Source: Rhizobium sp. CG5
GTDB lineage: Bacteria; Pseudomonadota; Alphaproteobacteria; Rhizobiales; Rhizobiaceae
Direction: 5' to 3'
NCBI RefSeq assembly: GCF_023701945.1
Contig: NZ_JABAEF010000016.1
Coordinates: 62,001-126,000 of the forward strand
DNA: 64,000 nucleotides
A program made the translations under genes and the position numbers. The notes under the pieces are model-generated. The model ran no database searches. It was not told the origin of the DNA and worked only from the letters and a program-made list of their open reading frames with translations. Below are positions 1 to 8,979 of this stretch, one piece after another (within the stretch, counting starts at the first letter, position 1; each line of letters starts with the position of its first letter).

Positions 1-1184
1 CCCGCACGGCGGCGCTTGCCGAAAAATACAATTTCCAGGTTCGCCCCAGTGCCCGAATTTCGGAACTGTCGACCGGCGAGCAGCAGCGCGTCGAAATTCT
101 CAAAGTACTGGCGCGCCAGGCCCGTGTGCTGATCCTCGACGAGCCGACCGCGGTGCTGACGCCGGCCGAGGCGCGCGAGCTGTTCAAGGCACTGCGCGAA
201 TTCGTGTCACACGGCAATGCCGTCATCTTCATCTCGCACAAGCTCGATGAGGTGCTGGAGATCTCCGACCGCATTTCCATCCTGCGCTCCGGTCGCAAGA
301 TCGCCACCGAATTTGCCAGGGACTGTACGCCCGCCAAGCTGGCGCGGCTGATGGTTGGCCGCGATATCGTGCTGGCCGACATGCGGGGCCGGCCGGTCGG
401 TGCTGCGCCGATTTCCCAAAACCCGGTGCTGAGCCTTGAAAATGTGGTTGTCCTGAACGATGCCGGAGACCTGGCCCTGCATGGCATCGATCTGGCGATC
501 CATGCCGGCGAGATCGTCGGTATTGCCGGTGTCGCCGGCAATGGCCAGCGCGAGCTGTCGCAGGTGCTGACCGGCACGCGGGCGGTTCATTCCGGCCGCA
601 TCGTCATCGATGGCGAGACGGTCACCCGCGCCAATGCCGCCGAATTCGTCGAGCGCGGTATCGGACATATCCCGGAAGACCGGCTGCACAGCGGTCTGGC
701 GCCGGGCCTGTCGATCACCGTCAATGCCGTGATGCGCGAATATGGCAAGCCGCCGGTGACCAGCCGCGGGCTCTACAGGCCGGGTGCGGCAACCGCTCTG
801 GCCAAGGAGATCGCCTCGGTTGCCGAGGTTGCGATTCCCGATTTCGGCATGCCGATCCGCAACCTGTCGGGCGGCAACCAGCAGCGGCTGGTGGCCAGGC
901 GCGAAATGCGCGTGGCGAGCAAGATCCTGGTGGCCGCCTATCCGAGCCGCGGCCTCGATGTCGGCGCCATCAACACCATGCTGCGTTACATCGTCGAACT
1001 GCGCAACGCCGGCGCCGGCATCGTTCTGATTTCCGAGGAGCTTGAAGAATTGCTGAACCTCTCCGACCGCATCGCCGTTCTCTACGAAGGCCGGATCATG
1101 GGGATCGTCGACAACCACGCCGTCGATATCGAAGAGATCGGCCTCATGATGGGCGGGCGCACCAAGACCGGCGAGGTGGCGTGA
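1..1184 (+). CDS. BMP-family nucleoside ABC transporter, ATP-binding protein (5' end outside window)
   Basis: This is the cytoplasmic ATPase of a purine nucleoside or nucleobase importer of the BmpA/NupA type. The reading frame is open from base 3 and shows the tail of the first nucleotide-binding domain (signature LSTGEQQR near base 70, Walker B VLILDEPT near 130). A full second domain follows, with a degenerate P-loop (GVAGNGQREL), the signature LSGGNQQR and the motif SRGLDVG. A degenerate second P-loop is normal for sugar/nucleoside ATPases of this two-domain class. The first Walker A lies upstream of the window. The stop codon is one base before the ATG of the next permease, so they are co-transcribed. 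Specificity for purines is inferred from guanine deaminase downstream. Confidence 0.9.
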   Translation, partial: RTAALAEKYNFQVRPSARISELSTGEQQRVEILKVLARQARVLILDEPTAVLTPAEARELFKALREFVSHGNAVIFISHKLDEVLEISDRISILRSGRKIATEFARDCTPAKLARLMVGRDIVLADMRGRPVGAAPISQNPVLSLENVVVLNDAGDLALHGIDLAIHAGEIVGIAGVAGNGQRELSQVLTGTRAVHSGRIVIDGETVTRANAAEFVERGIGHIPEDRLHSGLAPGLSITVNAVMREYGKPPVTSRGLYRPGAATALAKEIASVAEVAIPDFGMPIRNLSGGNQQRLVARREMRVASKILVAAYPSRGLDVGAINTMLRYIVELRNAGAGIVLISEELEELLNLSDRIAVLYEGRIMGIVDNHAVDIEEIGLMMGGRTKTGEVA

Positions 1185-1185
1185 G

Positions 1186-2235
1186 ATGGCCGGCCGTATC
1201 CGCGTTCAGAGACTGCCCTCCGCCCATCCCAGCATTTCGCTCGCCGCCCGTATCGGTGCCATCGCGCTTGCCCTTCTGACGACAGGTGTGATCCTCGCCT
1301 TTGCCGGCAGCAATCCGCTGGCGCTTGGCGCGCAGGTGATCAAGGCCTCCTTCGGCTCGACCTATGGCATGGAGGATCTGGGGTTGCTGATCATCCCGCT
1401 GATCATGACCGGCCTTGCCGTGACCGTCGCCCAGCAGATCGGCGCCTGGAATATCGGCGCCGAAGGCCAGTTCTATGCCGGCGCCTTTGCAGCGACCGCC
1501 GTTGGTCTGTTCGTGCCGGTCTCCGATCCGGTCAGCCTCGTGCTGATGTTCTTTGCCGGTGCTTTCGGTGGCCTGGTCTGGATCCTGATCCCGACGCTTG
1601 CCCGTGCCTATGCCAATGTCAACGAGTTGATCACAACGCTGCTGCTGAATTTCGTGGCGGCGCTGATGGTCTATTATGTTTCGACCGATGCCTGGCGCGA
1701 TCGCTCCGGCATGGCCAATTCCTCGACGCCGCGTATTCCCGCCGAAATCCCGGAATTCTGGGGCCTGGTGCATTGGGGCCTGCCGATTGCGGTGGTTCTG
1801 GCGATCACCATGGCCTTGCTGCTGAGCTTCTCCAAATGGGGCTATGAAGTGCGCCTCGTCGGCTCCAATCCGTCGGCGGCGAAATATGCCGGCATCGCGG
1901 CGCGCCGCCACCTGATCACCGTCATGCTGCTGTCGGGCGCCATTGCCGGGCTGGCCGGCATGCTGGAAATCGCTGGAACCGTGCATCGCCTGCAGGGCGG
2001 CATTTCCAACAATTTCGGCTATCTCGGCATCATGGTGGCGGTTCTGGCCCGCGGTTCCTCGATCGGCGTGATCTTTTCCGGTGCGCTGATGGGCTTCATC
2101 CTGAATTCCGGTATCATCCTGCAGACTCAGGGACTGACGACCTCGGCGGTGCTGGCGATGACCGGGCTCATTCTCTTTCTGACGGCCATTGGCGACGAAC
2201 TCGCCCATTACCGCATCCTGCGCGACAAGACTTAA
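1186..2235 (+). CDS. Nucleoside ABC transporter permease 1 (BPD_transp_2 family)
   Basis: A 349-residue polytopic inner-membrane protein of the RbsC/LivH-like permease fold used with BMP-type binding proteins. A short polar N-terminus (about 20 residues) precedes the first hydrophobic segment, and about eight to ten membrane segments follow. The family motif NIGAEGQFYAG lies near residue 85 and the cytoplasmic coupling segment (VGSNPSAAKYAGI) near residue 225. It starts one base after the ATPase stop and is followed 16 bases later by a second permease, the usual heteromeric arrangement. Confidence 0.9.
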   Translation: MAGRIRVQRLPSAHPSISLAARIGAIALALLTTGVILAFAGSNPLALGAQVIKASFGSTYGMEDLGLLIIPLIMTGLAVTVAQQIGAWNIGAEGQFYAGAFAATAVGLFVPVSDPVSLVLMFFAGAFGGLVWILIPTLARAYANVNELITTLLLNFVAALMVYYVSTDAWRDRSGMANSSTPRIPAEIPEFWGLVHWGLPIAVVLAITMALLLSFSKWGYEVRLVGSNPSAAKYAGIAARRHLITVMLLSGAIAGLAGMLEIAGTVHRLQGGISNNFGYLGIMVAVLARGSSIGVIFSGALMGFILNSGIILQTQGLTTSAVLAMTGLILFLTAIGDELAHYRILRDKT

Positions 2236-2251
2236 AAAGGGGCACGGACCA

Positions 2252-3187
2252 ATGGATCTCCTGACCGGGCTTTTTACCACCGCATTCCTGGCCGGCGGCG
2301 TGCTGGCCTTGGCAGCGCTCGGCGAAGTGCTGGCCGAGCGGGTCGGCGTCGTCAATCTCGGCGCCGAGGGCCTGATGGCCATGGGGGCTGTCACCGCGAT
2401 CGCCACCGTCACGGCCGTCCCCTCCCCGCTTCTCGGCTTTGCGGCAGCACTCTGTGTCGGCGCCCTGTTCGGCGCGGTGTTTGCCAGCGCCACGGTGCTG
2501 TTGCGCGCCAATCAGGTGCTGTGCGGTCTGGCGCTGACGCTGATGGGAACCGGCATCGCCTCGACCATCGGCAAGGCCTATTCCGGCATGCCGGCACCTG
2601 CCACCTTCGATGGCGTCGCCATTCCGCTGCTGTCGAGTATCCCGATCTTCGGCAAGGCGTTCTTCTCACAGAATATCCTCGTCTATCTCATCTACATCAT
2701 CCTGCCGGTCGGCCTGTCCTATCTGATGTTCTACACGCGGCATGGCCTCAACCTGCGGGCCGTCGGCGAGAATCCGGCGGCGGCAGACGCCGCCGGCATT
2801 CCGGTCAATCTGATCCGCTTTACCTATGTCTGCGCCGGTTCGGCGCTAGCCGCCGGTGCCGGTGCCTATCTGACGCTCGCCTTCGTCAATTCCTGGTCGG
2901 ATGGCGTGGTGGCGGGGCGCGGCTGGATCGCCGTGGCGCTGGTGATCTTTGCCGGTTACCGGCCGATCCCGGCCGCCCTATCCGGCCTGCTGTTCGGCTT
3001 CATCACGGCCCTTGGTTTTGTCGGCCAGGCACGCGGCTGGCCGATTGCACCGGCCTTCCTGTCGATGCTGCCCTATCTCGGCACCATCGCCTTCATCATC
3101 GTGCCGGTCATCGCCTGGCAGCGCATGCGCCGCCTGATGGCCGCACCGGCGGCGCTGGGCGAGCCTTATTTCAGAAGCGTGCGCTGA
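2252..3187 (+). CDS. Nucleoside ABC transporter permease 2
   Basis: Second permease of the importer, 311 residues. I place the start at MDLLTGLF because AAAAGGGG lies just upstream; an ATG 63 bases earlier would overlap the preceding gene and add a non-hydrophobic leader. The protein repeats the hallmarks of its partner (VVNLGAEGLMAMG near residue 30; VGENPAAADAAGI near residue 170). Together with the ATPase and permease 1 it forms the membrane part of the transporter; the binding lipoprotein gene must lie upstream of the window. Confidence 0.9.
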   Translation: MDLLTGLFTTAFLAGGVLALAALGEVLAERVGVVNLGAEGLMAMGAVTAIATVTAVPSPLLGFAAALCVGALFGAVFASATVLLRANQVLCGLALTLMGTGIASTIGKAYSGMPAPATFDGVAIPLLSSIPIFGKAFFSQNILVYLIYIILPVGLSYLMFYTRHGLNLRAVGENPAAADAAGIPVNLIRFTYVCAGSALAAGAGAYLTLAFVNSWSDGVVAGRGWIAVALVIFAGYRPIPAALSGLLFGFITALGFVGQARGWPIAPAFLSMLPYLGTIAFIIVPVIAWQRMRRLMAAPAALGEPYFRSVR

Positions 3188-3229
3188 TGGCGACGCTGCG
3201 GGTCACGGATTTCAAGAAGGGACGTTCAG

Positions 3230-4084
3230 ATGAAAGCAACAGACAGGGCCTCTCTCGACCAATGGTATGTCATTGAGACCGAAGCGGCGATCCCGGTCGG
3301 CACGATGGAGAACCGCCTGCTCGGCGTCGATCTCACCGTGACCCGTGCGCCGGATGGCTCTATCACCGTGGTGGCCGAGGATCGCGGCGCACCGCTGCCG
3401 ACAGAAATCCGTTTCGGCTTTCTCTGGACGACGCTCGGCACACCCGAGCGTGATATTTTCCCCGTGCCGGAAGCAGACGAGCCGGATCGGCGTTATGTGC
3501 CCTGCGGCGCGGTTTCGGTGCGCGCCTCGGGCTTGCGCATCATCGAGAATTTTCTCGACATGGCGCATTTCCCCTTCGTGCACACCGATATCCTCGGCGC
3601 CGAGCCCAATACCGAAGTGATGCACTACAATGTCGAGATCCGCAGGGATGTCGATGAGGTCTGGGCGACCAATTGCCAGTTTTTTCAGCCGCAGGCGGCG
3701 CTGTCGGCCAAGGACGGCATCATGACCCAGTATATCTACCGGGTGATGACGCCGTTCACGACGCTGCTCTACAAAACCTGCCCGAATTCCGCCAACCGCT
3801 GGGACGTGATTTGTCTCTTCGTACAGCCGCTCGATCCCGACCGCTGCCGGGCCCATCCGGTGATGTACCTGATCGACGATGTCTCGACGACCACCGAACT
3901 CATCCAGTTCCAGCAGCTGATCTTCCTGCAGGATCGCATCATCCTCGAAAACCAGCGACCGGTTCTGCTGCCGATGGAGCCGCGCAAGGAGATCCCGACC
4001 CGCGCCGATGCCTCCTCCATCGCCTATCGCCGCTGGCTGAAGGAAAAGGGCGTGACCTATGGCACATCGGCCATGGCGGCCTGA
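3230..4084 (+). CDS. VanA-like ring-hydroxylating oxygenase alpha subunit lacking the Rieske cluster ligands
   Basis: This 284-residue protein resembles the catalytic part of Rieske non-haem iron oxygenases of the VanA group. The mononuclear iron motif N-x2-D-x2-H-x4-H is intact (N107, D110, H113, H118), with a later candidate Asp ligand at D235. VanA proteins are about 350 residues and carry C-x-H and C-x2-H Rieske motifs near the N-terminus. Here the N-terminal beta region is present but shortened: the sequence runs from the AEDRGAPL segment directly to RFGFLW, so both cysteine/histidine pairs are absent. It sits between the nucleoside transporter and guanine deaminase with an AAGGGA ribosome site, so it is probably part of the purine operon. 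Its chemistry is unknown; without a Rieske centre it would need another electron source or a different role. Confidence 0.75.
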   Translation: MKATDRASLDQWYVIETEAAIPVGTMENRLLGVDLTVTRAPDGSITVVAEDRGAPLPTEIRFGFLWTTLGTPERDIFPVPEADEPDRRYVPCGAVSVRASGLRIIENFLDMAHFPFVHTDILGAEPNTEVMHYNVEIRRDVDEVWATNCQFFQPQAALSAKDGIMTQYIYRVMTPFTTLLYKTCPNSANRWDVICLFVQPLDPDRCRAHPVMYLIDDVSTTTELIQFQQLIFLQDRIILENQRPVLLPMEPRKEIPTRADASSIAYRRWLKEKGVTYGTSAMAA

Positions 4085-4095
4085 GGACTGGAATC

Positions 4096-5457
4096 ATGAA
4101 ACTGCGCGGCAAGATGCTTCTGGCGTCTGGATTTCACGCGCCCGTGCTGGGCGAAGTCGAGGTGCTGACCGATGTGCTGATCTCTGTCGGCGAGCGCGGC
4201 GGGATCGTTTCTGTCTTGCGTCCGGCCGATGCGGGTTATGCCGAGGCCAGGGCGGATGCCGCTGCAAACGGTCGGCTCGAAACCCTGGCTGAGGGCAGCT
4301 ATCTGCTGCCCGGTTTCGTCGATTGCCACGTCCATGCGCCGCAATATCCGCAGCTCGGCTCGGCGCTGGACGTGCCGCTCGAGGTCTGGCTGCAGAAATA
4401 CACCTTTCCGCTCGAGGCGCGCTATCAGGACACGGCCTTTGCCCGCCGCGCCTATGGCCTGCTGGTCGAGGATCTGATTGCCAATGGCACGACCACGGCG
4501 CTCTATTTTGCCACCGTGCATCAGAATGCAACGCGGATCCTGGTCGATACCTGCCTGGAAAAGGGCCAGCGGGCGCTGGTCGGCAAGGTGGCGATGGACA
4601 ATGTCGACAGCTGCCCGGACTATTACCGCGATGCCTCCGTCGATGCGGCCTTGTCTGGCACGCGCGCGCTGATCGACTATGTCCGCAGCCATCCTGACAA
4701 TCGCGACGGCCGCGTGCTGCCGGTCGTCACGCCGCGCTTCATCCCGTCCTGCACGGATGCAACGCTTGAAGGGCTCGGCGCCATTGCCAAGGACTGCGGC
4801 TGCCACGTGCAGACTCATGCGTCGGAAAGCGCCTGGGAACACGGTTATGTGCTGGCCCGGCATGGCATGACCGATACCGACAGCCTCGATCGCTTCGGCC
4901 TTTTGGGGCGCCACACCATGCTGGCGCATGGCAACCTGCTGACGACTGCGGACATGGAGACGATCCGCATCCGGCAGTCCGCCGTCGCCCATTGTCCGCT
5001 GTCGAACGCTTTTTTTGCCGGTGCGGTATTTCCGCTGCGGGCGGCACTGGAGAAGGGCGTGAATGTCGGCTTGGGCACGGATATTTCCGGCGGTCCAAGC
5101 GCCTCCATGCTGGAGAATTGCCGCGCAGCAGTCACCATGTCGCGTCTGCTGGAGACCGGGGTGGACCCGGATCTCCCACCCGAAACGCGCGCATCCGGCA
5201 AGCCGGCACGCATCGATTTCCGCCAGGCTTTTCATGTCGCGACCGCCGGCGGCGCCAGGGCGCTCGACTTGCCCGTCGGGCAATTCGTGGCCGGCTATCA
5301 GTTCGATGCCATCGTCATCGACAGCCGGGCCGAGAAGGGTTCGATCCGGCTGTTCGAGGACCTGGATCACGGCGATGACATTCTTCAGAAGATCGTCTTC
5401 ACCGCCTCCAAGGCCAATATCGCGCGGGTCTGGATCGACGGAACGGTCGTCGCGTGA
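4096..5457 (+). CDS. guaD: Guanine deaminase
   Basis: Cytoplasmic zinc amidohydrolase of 453 residues that converts guanine to xanthine and ammonia. The metal motif DCHVHAPQYPQLG lies near residue 75; other family landmarks are HASESAWE, LAHGNLL and GTDISGGPSASM, the last typical of guanine deaminases. The start chosen is the ATG 12 bases after the oxygenase-like gene, beginning MKLRGK. It is the last gene of the plus-strand purine operon and converges on aroQ with only 18 bases between them. Confidence 0.9.
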   Translation: MKLRGKMLLASGFHAPVLGEVEVLTDVLISVGERGGIVSVLRPADAGYAEARADAAANGRLETLAEGSYLLPGFVDCHVHAPQYPQLGSALDVPLEVWLQKYTFPLEARYQDTAFARRAYGLLVEDLIANGTTTALYFATVHQNATRILVDTCLEKGQRALVGKVAMDNVDSCPDYYRDASVDAALSGTRALIDYVRSHPDNRDGRVLPVVTPRFIPSCTDATLEGLGAIAKDCGCHVQTHASESAWEHGYVLARHGMTDTDSLDRFGLLGRHTMLAHGNLLTTADMETIRIRQSAVAHCPLSNAFFAGAVFPLRAALEKGVNVGLGTDISGGPSASMLENCRAAVTMSRLLETGVDPDLPPETRASGKPARIDFRQAFHVATAGGARALDLPVGQFVAGYQFDAIVIDSRAEKGSIRLFEDLDHGDDILQKIVFTASKANIARVWIDGTVVA

Positions 5458-5475
5458 GGGCGGCGGCGTTTGCGG

Positions 5476-5916
5476 TCAGGCGGACAACATATCCTTGATC
5501 GCCCTGACCGCCATCGGATAGCCTTTTGCCGTAAAGCCGGCCATCACGGCGGTGGCGGTCATCGACACATAGGAGCGATGATAGATCGGTTCGCGGCGAT
5601 GCACATTGCTGATATGCAGTTCGATGATCGGCCCCTTGAACATCTTCAGGGCATCGAGCAGTGCGATCGAGGTGAAGGTGAAGGCGGCCGGGTTGATGAT
5701 GATCCCCGCCCCCTCGTCGATTGCCTCATGCACCCATTCGATCAGCGTTTCCTCGCTATTGGTCTGGTGAAAGCGGATCGGGTGACCACTTGCGGCCTCA
5801 AGGCACCAGCCCTCGATTTCGGCCAATGTGGTCGTGCCGTAGATCTCCGGTTCGCGCTTGCCGAGCCGGTTCAGGTTCGGGCCGTTCAGGATGTAGATCG
5901 GTTTGGTGTCGGTCAT
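5476..5916 (-). CDS. aroQ: Type II 3-dehydroquinate dehydratase
   Basis: A 146-residue enzyme that interconverts 3-dehydroquinate and 3-dehydroshikimate. Family signatures are visible: NGPNLNRLG near residue 10 (active-site loop with R and Y just after), NPAAFTFTS near residue 75, and ELHISNVHRRE near 98 with the catalytic His. It starts 7 bases after the TRAP large permease stop, so it is translated as the last gene of the transporter operon. In this setting it serves quinate breakdown rather than biosynthesis (inference from context). Confidence 0.92.
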   Translation of the reverse strand: MTDTKPIYILNGPNLNRLGKREPEIYGTTTLAEIEGWCLEAASGHPIRFHQTNSEETLIEWVHEAIDEGAGIIINPAAFTFTSIALLDALKMFKGPIIELHISNVHRREPIYHRSYVSMTATAVMAGFTAKGYPMAVRAIKDMLSA

Positions 5917-5923
5917 GGTTTTT

Positions 5924-7225
5924 CTATCCCTGATAGCCGAACTGGCGCGGCAGCCACAGCACCGTTTCCGGCACGAAGGTGATGATGAGCAGGCAGATCA
6001 CCATCCAGAACAGGAAGGGCAAGGAGTCTCGGATGATGTCGCGGACCGGTGCCCCTGATATGTTGGTCATGATGAACAGCAGCAGGCCATAGGGCGGCGT
6101 GACCAGCCCGAGCATGATGTTGACGACGACCATGACGCCGAAATGCACCAGATCGATGCCGAGCGCCTGGGCGGTCGGGATGAACACTGGCACGATGATT
6201 AGGAGGATGGCCGTGCCTTCCAGCACGCAGCCGAGTAGCAGCAGGACGACGTTGACGAGGATCAGGAAACCGATCGGCGACAGATCCCAGCTGGTGAGCA
6301 GGATCCGCAGCGTGTCGGGGATGTTCTCGATCGTCACCACATAGTTGAACACCAGGGAACCGGCGATCAGCATGCCGATCGAGGCGGTCGTCTTGGCGCT
6401 GACGAGCAGCGAATGGTAGAAGGCCTGGAAGGTGATGCTGCGATAGATGACCAGCGAGATGACCAGCGCATAGGCAGCGGCAAGGGCGGCGGCTTCGGTC
6501 GGCGTGGTGATGCCGCTATAGATGCAGCCAAGCAGCACGACGGGCATCATCAGGGCCGGAAAGGCCCGCCAGGTAATCATCGGCACGTCGCGCAACGGGA
6601 TTGGCGGCTCGACCGGAAAATTCCTGCGCCTTGCGGTGATCGCCACCTGCATCATCTGCAGGCCGGCCATCATCAGCCCTGGCACCATGCCGGCCAGGAA
6701 CAGGTAGCCGATCGAGGCATCGGAGACGAGCGCATAGATCACCATCGGGATGGAGGGTGGAATGATCGGACCGATGACCGAGGTGACAGCTGTCAACGCC
6801 GCAGCAAAGCTCGGCGTATAGCGGCCGTCGCGGGTCATCATGTTCTGCATCATCCGGCCGCTGCCGGCCGCATCGGCGATCGCCGATCCGGACATGCCGG
6901 CAAAGATGATGCTCTGCACCACATTGACCTGCGCCAGGCCGCCGCGAAAGCGACCGACCAGTACGTTGCAGAAGGTCAGCAGGCGCTCGGTCATCGAGCC
7001 GATGTTCATGAACTCGGCCGCCAGCACGAACAGCGGTACGGCAAGGATGACGTAGTTGGAATACATGCCGTTCAGGAACTGCTCGGCAACCGTGCCCATG
7101 TCCGCGCCGACCAGCAGCAGATAGAGGATCGAGCCGGTGATCATCGACAGGCCGATCGGCAGGCCGAGGAAGGCCAGCGCGGTGATGACGACGATGGAAA
7201 TCGAAAAGGGGCTGGTGAGGTTCAT
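5924..7225 (-). CDS. dctM: TRAP transporter large permease (DctM-like)
   Basis: A 433-residue inner-membrane protein with about 12 hydrophobic segments, the ion-coupled translocation subunit of a tripartite TRAP importer. The start is set at MNLTSPFSISIV, whose ATG overlaps the DctQ stop (ATGA), giving the normal DctM length. Landmarks include SGSAIADAAGSG near residue 95, typical of the family, and the C-terminal ending VLWLPRQFGYQG. The substrate is inferred to be quinate and/or shikimate from the linked aroQ, aroE and quiC genes and the shared operator. Confidence 0.93.
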   Translation of the reverse strand: MNLTSPFSISIVVITALAFLGLPIGLSMITGSILYLLLVGADMGTVAEQFLNGMYSNYVILAVPLFVLAAEFMNIGSMTERLLTFCNVLVGRFRGGLAQVNVVQSIIFAGMSGSAIADAAGSGRMMQNMMTRDGRYTPSFAAALTAVTSVIGPIIPPSIPMVIYALVSDASIGYLFLAGMVPGLMMAGLQMMQVAITARRRNFPVEPPIPLRDVPMITWRAFPALMMPVVLLGCIYSGITTPTEAAALAAAYALVISLVIYRSITFQAFYHSLLVSAKTTASIGMLIAGSLVFNYVVTIENIPDTLRILLTSWDLSPIGFLILVNVVLLLLGCVLEGTAILLIIVPVFIPTAQALGIDLVHFGVMVVVNIMLGLVTPPYGLLLFIMTNISGAPVRDIIRDSLPFLFWMVICLLIITFVPETVLWLPRQFGYQG

Positions 7226-7740
7226 ACGCCGGAACTCGCCTTGGTGGGGTCGAAGGCTTCGGGCGCCTGGCCGCGAATGGCCTGTATGCCAAGCCACATG
7301 TAGCGCACGATCATCGCCACCACGAAGACGATGTAGATCGAATAGAGATAGTCGAAGCGGATTTTCAGATAGGCCGTCTTCTCGACCTTCATGAAGGAGA
7401 TGTAGTCGATCACGGCGGGCAGCGAGATGGCGAACATGGCGATCAGGACTGTCGCCGAGATGATCTGCATGACGCGCCGCGACTTGTCGCTGGCACTGGC
7501 CCAGAAGAAATCGAAGCGGATTTCCTCGCTTTCGCGAATGGAGAAAGCCGAGCCGAACAGAACGATCCAGATCCACAATGCCACGCTGACTTCGTGCGTC
7601 CAGCCGATGGAGAGATTGAGAAGATAGCGGAAGACGATCTGCAGCAGGAAGGCGACGAACATGCCCAGCAGCATGATGGAGATGATATTGTCGGCGCGGT
7701 TTCGCAACCACTCGCCCATGGCGATATATTTCGGGTTCAT
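7222..7740 (-). CDS. dctQ: TRAP transporter small permease (DctQ-like)
   Basis: A 172-residue membrane protein with four hydrophobic segments, pairing with DctM. Start taken at MNPKYIAMGEWL, giving the usual DctQ length; family residues such as F-R-Y followed by W-x-x-E are seen (IVFRYLLN, IGWTHEVSV). Its stop overlaps the DctM start by four bases. A strong hairpin lies between it and the binding-protein gene upstream. Confidence 0.9.
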   Translation of the reverse strand: MNPKYIAMGEWLRNRADNIISIMLLGMFVAFLLQIVFRYLLNLSIGWTHEVSVALWIWIVLFGSAFSIRESEEIRFDFFWASASDKSRRVMQIISATVLIAMFAISLPAVIDYISFMKVEKTAYLKIRFDYLYSIYIVFVVAMIVRYMWLGIQAIRGQAPEAFDPTKASSGV

Positions 7741-7806
7741 CCGGAGTGCTCCATCAGGAAGGCAGCAAGCAGAGGGTGGAAGATCTGTCGATCGGGTCAA
7801 GCAAGC

Positions 7807-7844
7807 CCGCACTCCGCCATGTTTGGATAGGCAGCGGAGTGCGG
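7807..7844 (-). promoter_or_regulatory. Intercistronic hairpin between dctP and dctQ
   Basis: Perfect 11-bp inverted repeat: CCGCACTCCGC (7807-7817) and GCGGAGTGCGG (7834-7844) with a 16-base loop. It lies in the 124-base gap between the binding-protein gene and the permease genes. No T-run follows on the minus strand, so it is more likely an mRNA-stabilising or partially terminating element than a full terminator. Such hairpins commonly raise binding-protein yield over permeases (known for ABC operons; inferred here). Confidence 0.7.
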
Positions 7845-7864
7845 CAATCTCTAAAGCCCACTGA

Positions 7865-8848
7865 TCAGAGAGCGGCCACTTTTTCGAGCACGCCGGCCGG
7901 CCAGGATTTTGCCAGGTCGGAGGCGAGGTATTTTTCCTGGGCGAATTTGCGGAAGGCGGCGACATCGGGGTCATAGATCTGCAGGCCGCCGGCCTTGAAT
8001 TCCTCGACGAGCTTGCCTTCCTGGGCCAGATGCTGCTCCTGGCTCCAGTCGATGACTTTGTCGGCGGCCGCCTGGAAGGCGGTCTGCTGTTCGGGCGTCA
8101 TGGCTTTCCAGGTTTCGCTGGAAATGGTCAGCAGGTCGTAGCCGATCAGATGCGAGGTCAGGACGATCTGCGACATGACTTCGTAGAATTTCATGTTCTT
8201 GACGTTGGGCAGCGGGTTGTCCTGGCCATCGATGGCGCCGGTCTGCAGGCCGGTATAGACTTCGGCATAGGCCATCGGCGTCGGATTGGCGCCAAGCGCC
8301 GAGCCGAGGAACTGCCAGGCATCGCCACCCGGCATGCGCAGCTTGATGCCGGACATGTCGGCCGGCGTGCTGATCTTCTTGTCGGTCTTGAGACCCACCT
8401 GACGGGCGCCGAAATAGGTCGGTCCGAGAATGTGGATGCCGAGCTTTTCCGTCGCCATGGCCTTGAACTCGGCCCCGACTTCGCTGTTGAAGAAGTCGCG
8501 CAGATGTTTTGCATCGCGGAACAGATAGGCGGAGGTCAGCACGGACCATTCGGGGATCTGGTTGGAAATGTCCTGCGGGGCGATATTGCCCATTTGCAGG
8601 TTGCCGCGCTGCAAGGCGACCAGTTCCGTGCCCTGCTTGAACAGCGTGCCGCCGTAAAACGGCGTGAGGGTGAAATCGCCCTTGATCTCCTCGGCCAGCA
8701 TCTTGGTCATCTGGGCACGGATGTCCTGCTCGGAGAACACGGCCGAGAATTTCAGCACCGTCTTTTCCTGGGCGAAGGCCGGCCAGGGCAGAGCGGCCGC
8801 AGCGACGCTCGCACCCAGAAAGGTGCGTCTGGTGATATCAATGGTCAT
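7865..8848 (-). CDS. dctP: TRAP transporter substrate-binding protein (DctP-like)
   Basis: A 327-residue periplasmic binding protein. The N-terminus MTIDITRRTFLGASVAAAALPWPAFA carries a twin-arginine type leader (RRTFLG) ending at an AFA-Q site. The start follows a clear GGAGG-type site (GGAGGAAAACC before ATG); an upstream ATG 63 bases earlier is less likely. The DctP fold is recognisable, with an R-x-P-like segment near residue 165 (KLRMPGGDAW). First gene of the dctPQM-aroQ operon; transcription starts from the promoter at 8952-8979. Confidence 0.92.
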   Translation of the reverse strand: MTIDITRRTFLGASVAAAALPWPAFAQEKTVLKFSAVFSEQDIRAQMTKMLAEEIKGDFTLTPFYGGTLFKQGTELVALQRGNLQMGNIAPQDISNQIPEWSVLTSAYLFRDAKHLRDFFNSEVGAEFKAMATEKLGIHILGPTYFGARQVGLKTDKKISTPADMSGIKLRMPGGDAWQFLGSALGANPTPMAYAEVYTGLQTGAIDGQDNPLPNVKNMKFYEVMSQIVLTSHLIGYDLLTISSETWKAMTPEQQTAFQAAADKVIDWSQEQHLAQEGKLVEEFKAGGLQIYDPDVAAFRKFAQEKYLASDLAKSWPAGVLEKVAAL

Positions 8849-8951
8849 GGTTTTCCTCCCGGTTGTCCCCGGTGACCTTTTGCCGGTCACTTCGGGGTTT
8901 CCTCCATCCAATCCGACGTCTGCAGCTCCTCCGCGATCGGTCGATTTTCAA

Positions 8952-8979
8952 ATTGTACTAAATAGTTCGTATAAGTCAA
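8952..8979 (-). promoter_or_regulatory. Promoter with embedded operator for the dctPQM-aroQ operon
   Basis: On the minus strand TTGACT (8979-8974) and TACAAT (8957-8952) are separated by 16 bases, a good sigma-70 type promoter. The spacer contains GAACTATTTAGTAC (8968-8955), whose plus-strand form is GTACTA-AA-TAGTTC, an interrupted palindrome. The same half-sites GTACTA-N2-TAGTTC recur at 13169-13182 in front of aroE. Placement between -35 and -10 suggests repression by the linked TetR-family protein. Confidence 0.72.

Noticed and set aside
1144..2511. 455-codon minus-strand open frame opposite the nucleoside permeases
   Set aside because: Opposite strand of two recognised permeases; low-complexity Q/H/R-rich translation.
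6782..6797. Fourth copy of the GTTGACAGCTGTCAAC palindrome
   Set aside because: One mismatch and located inside the conserved dctM coding sequence, where codons explain it; not counted as part of the repeat set.
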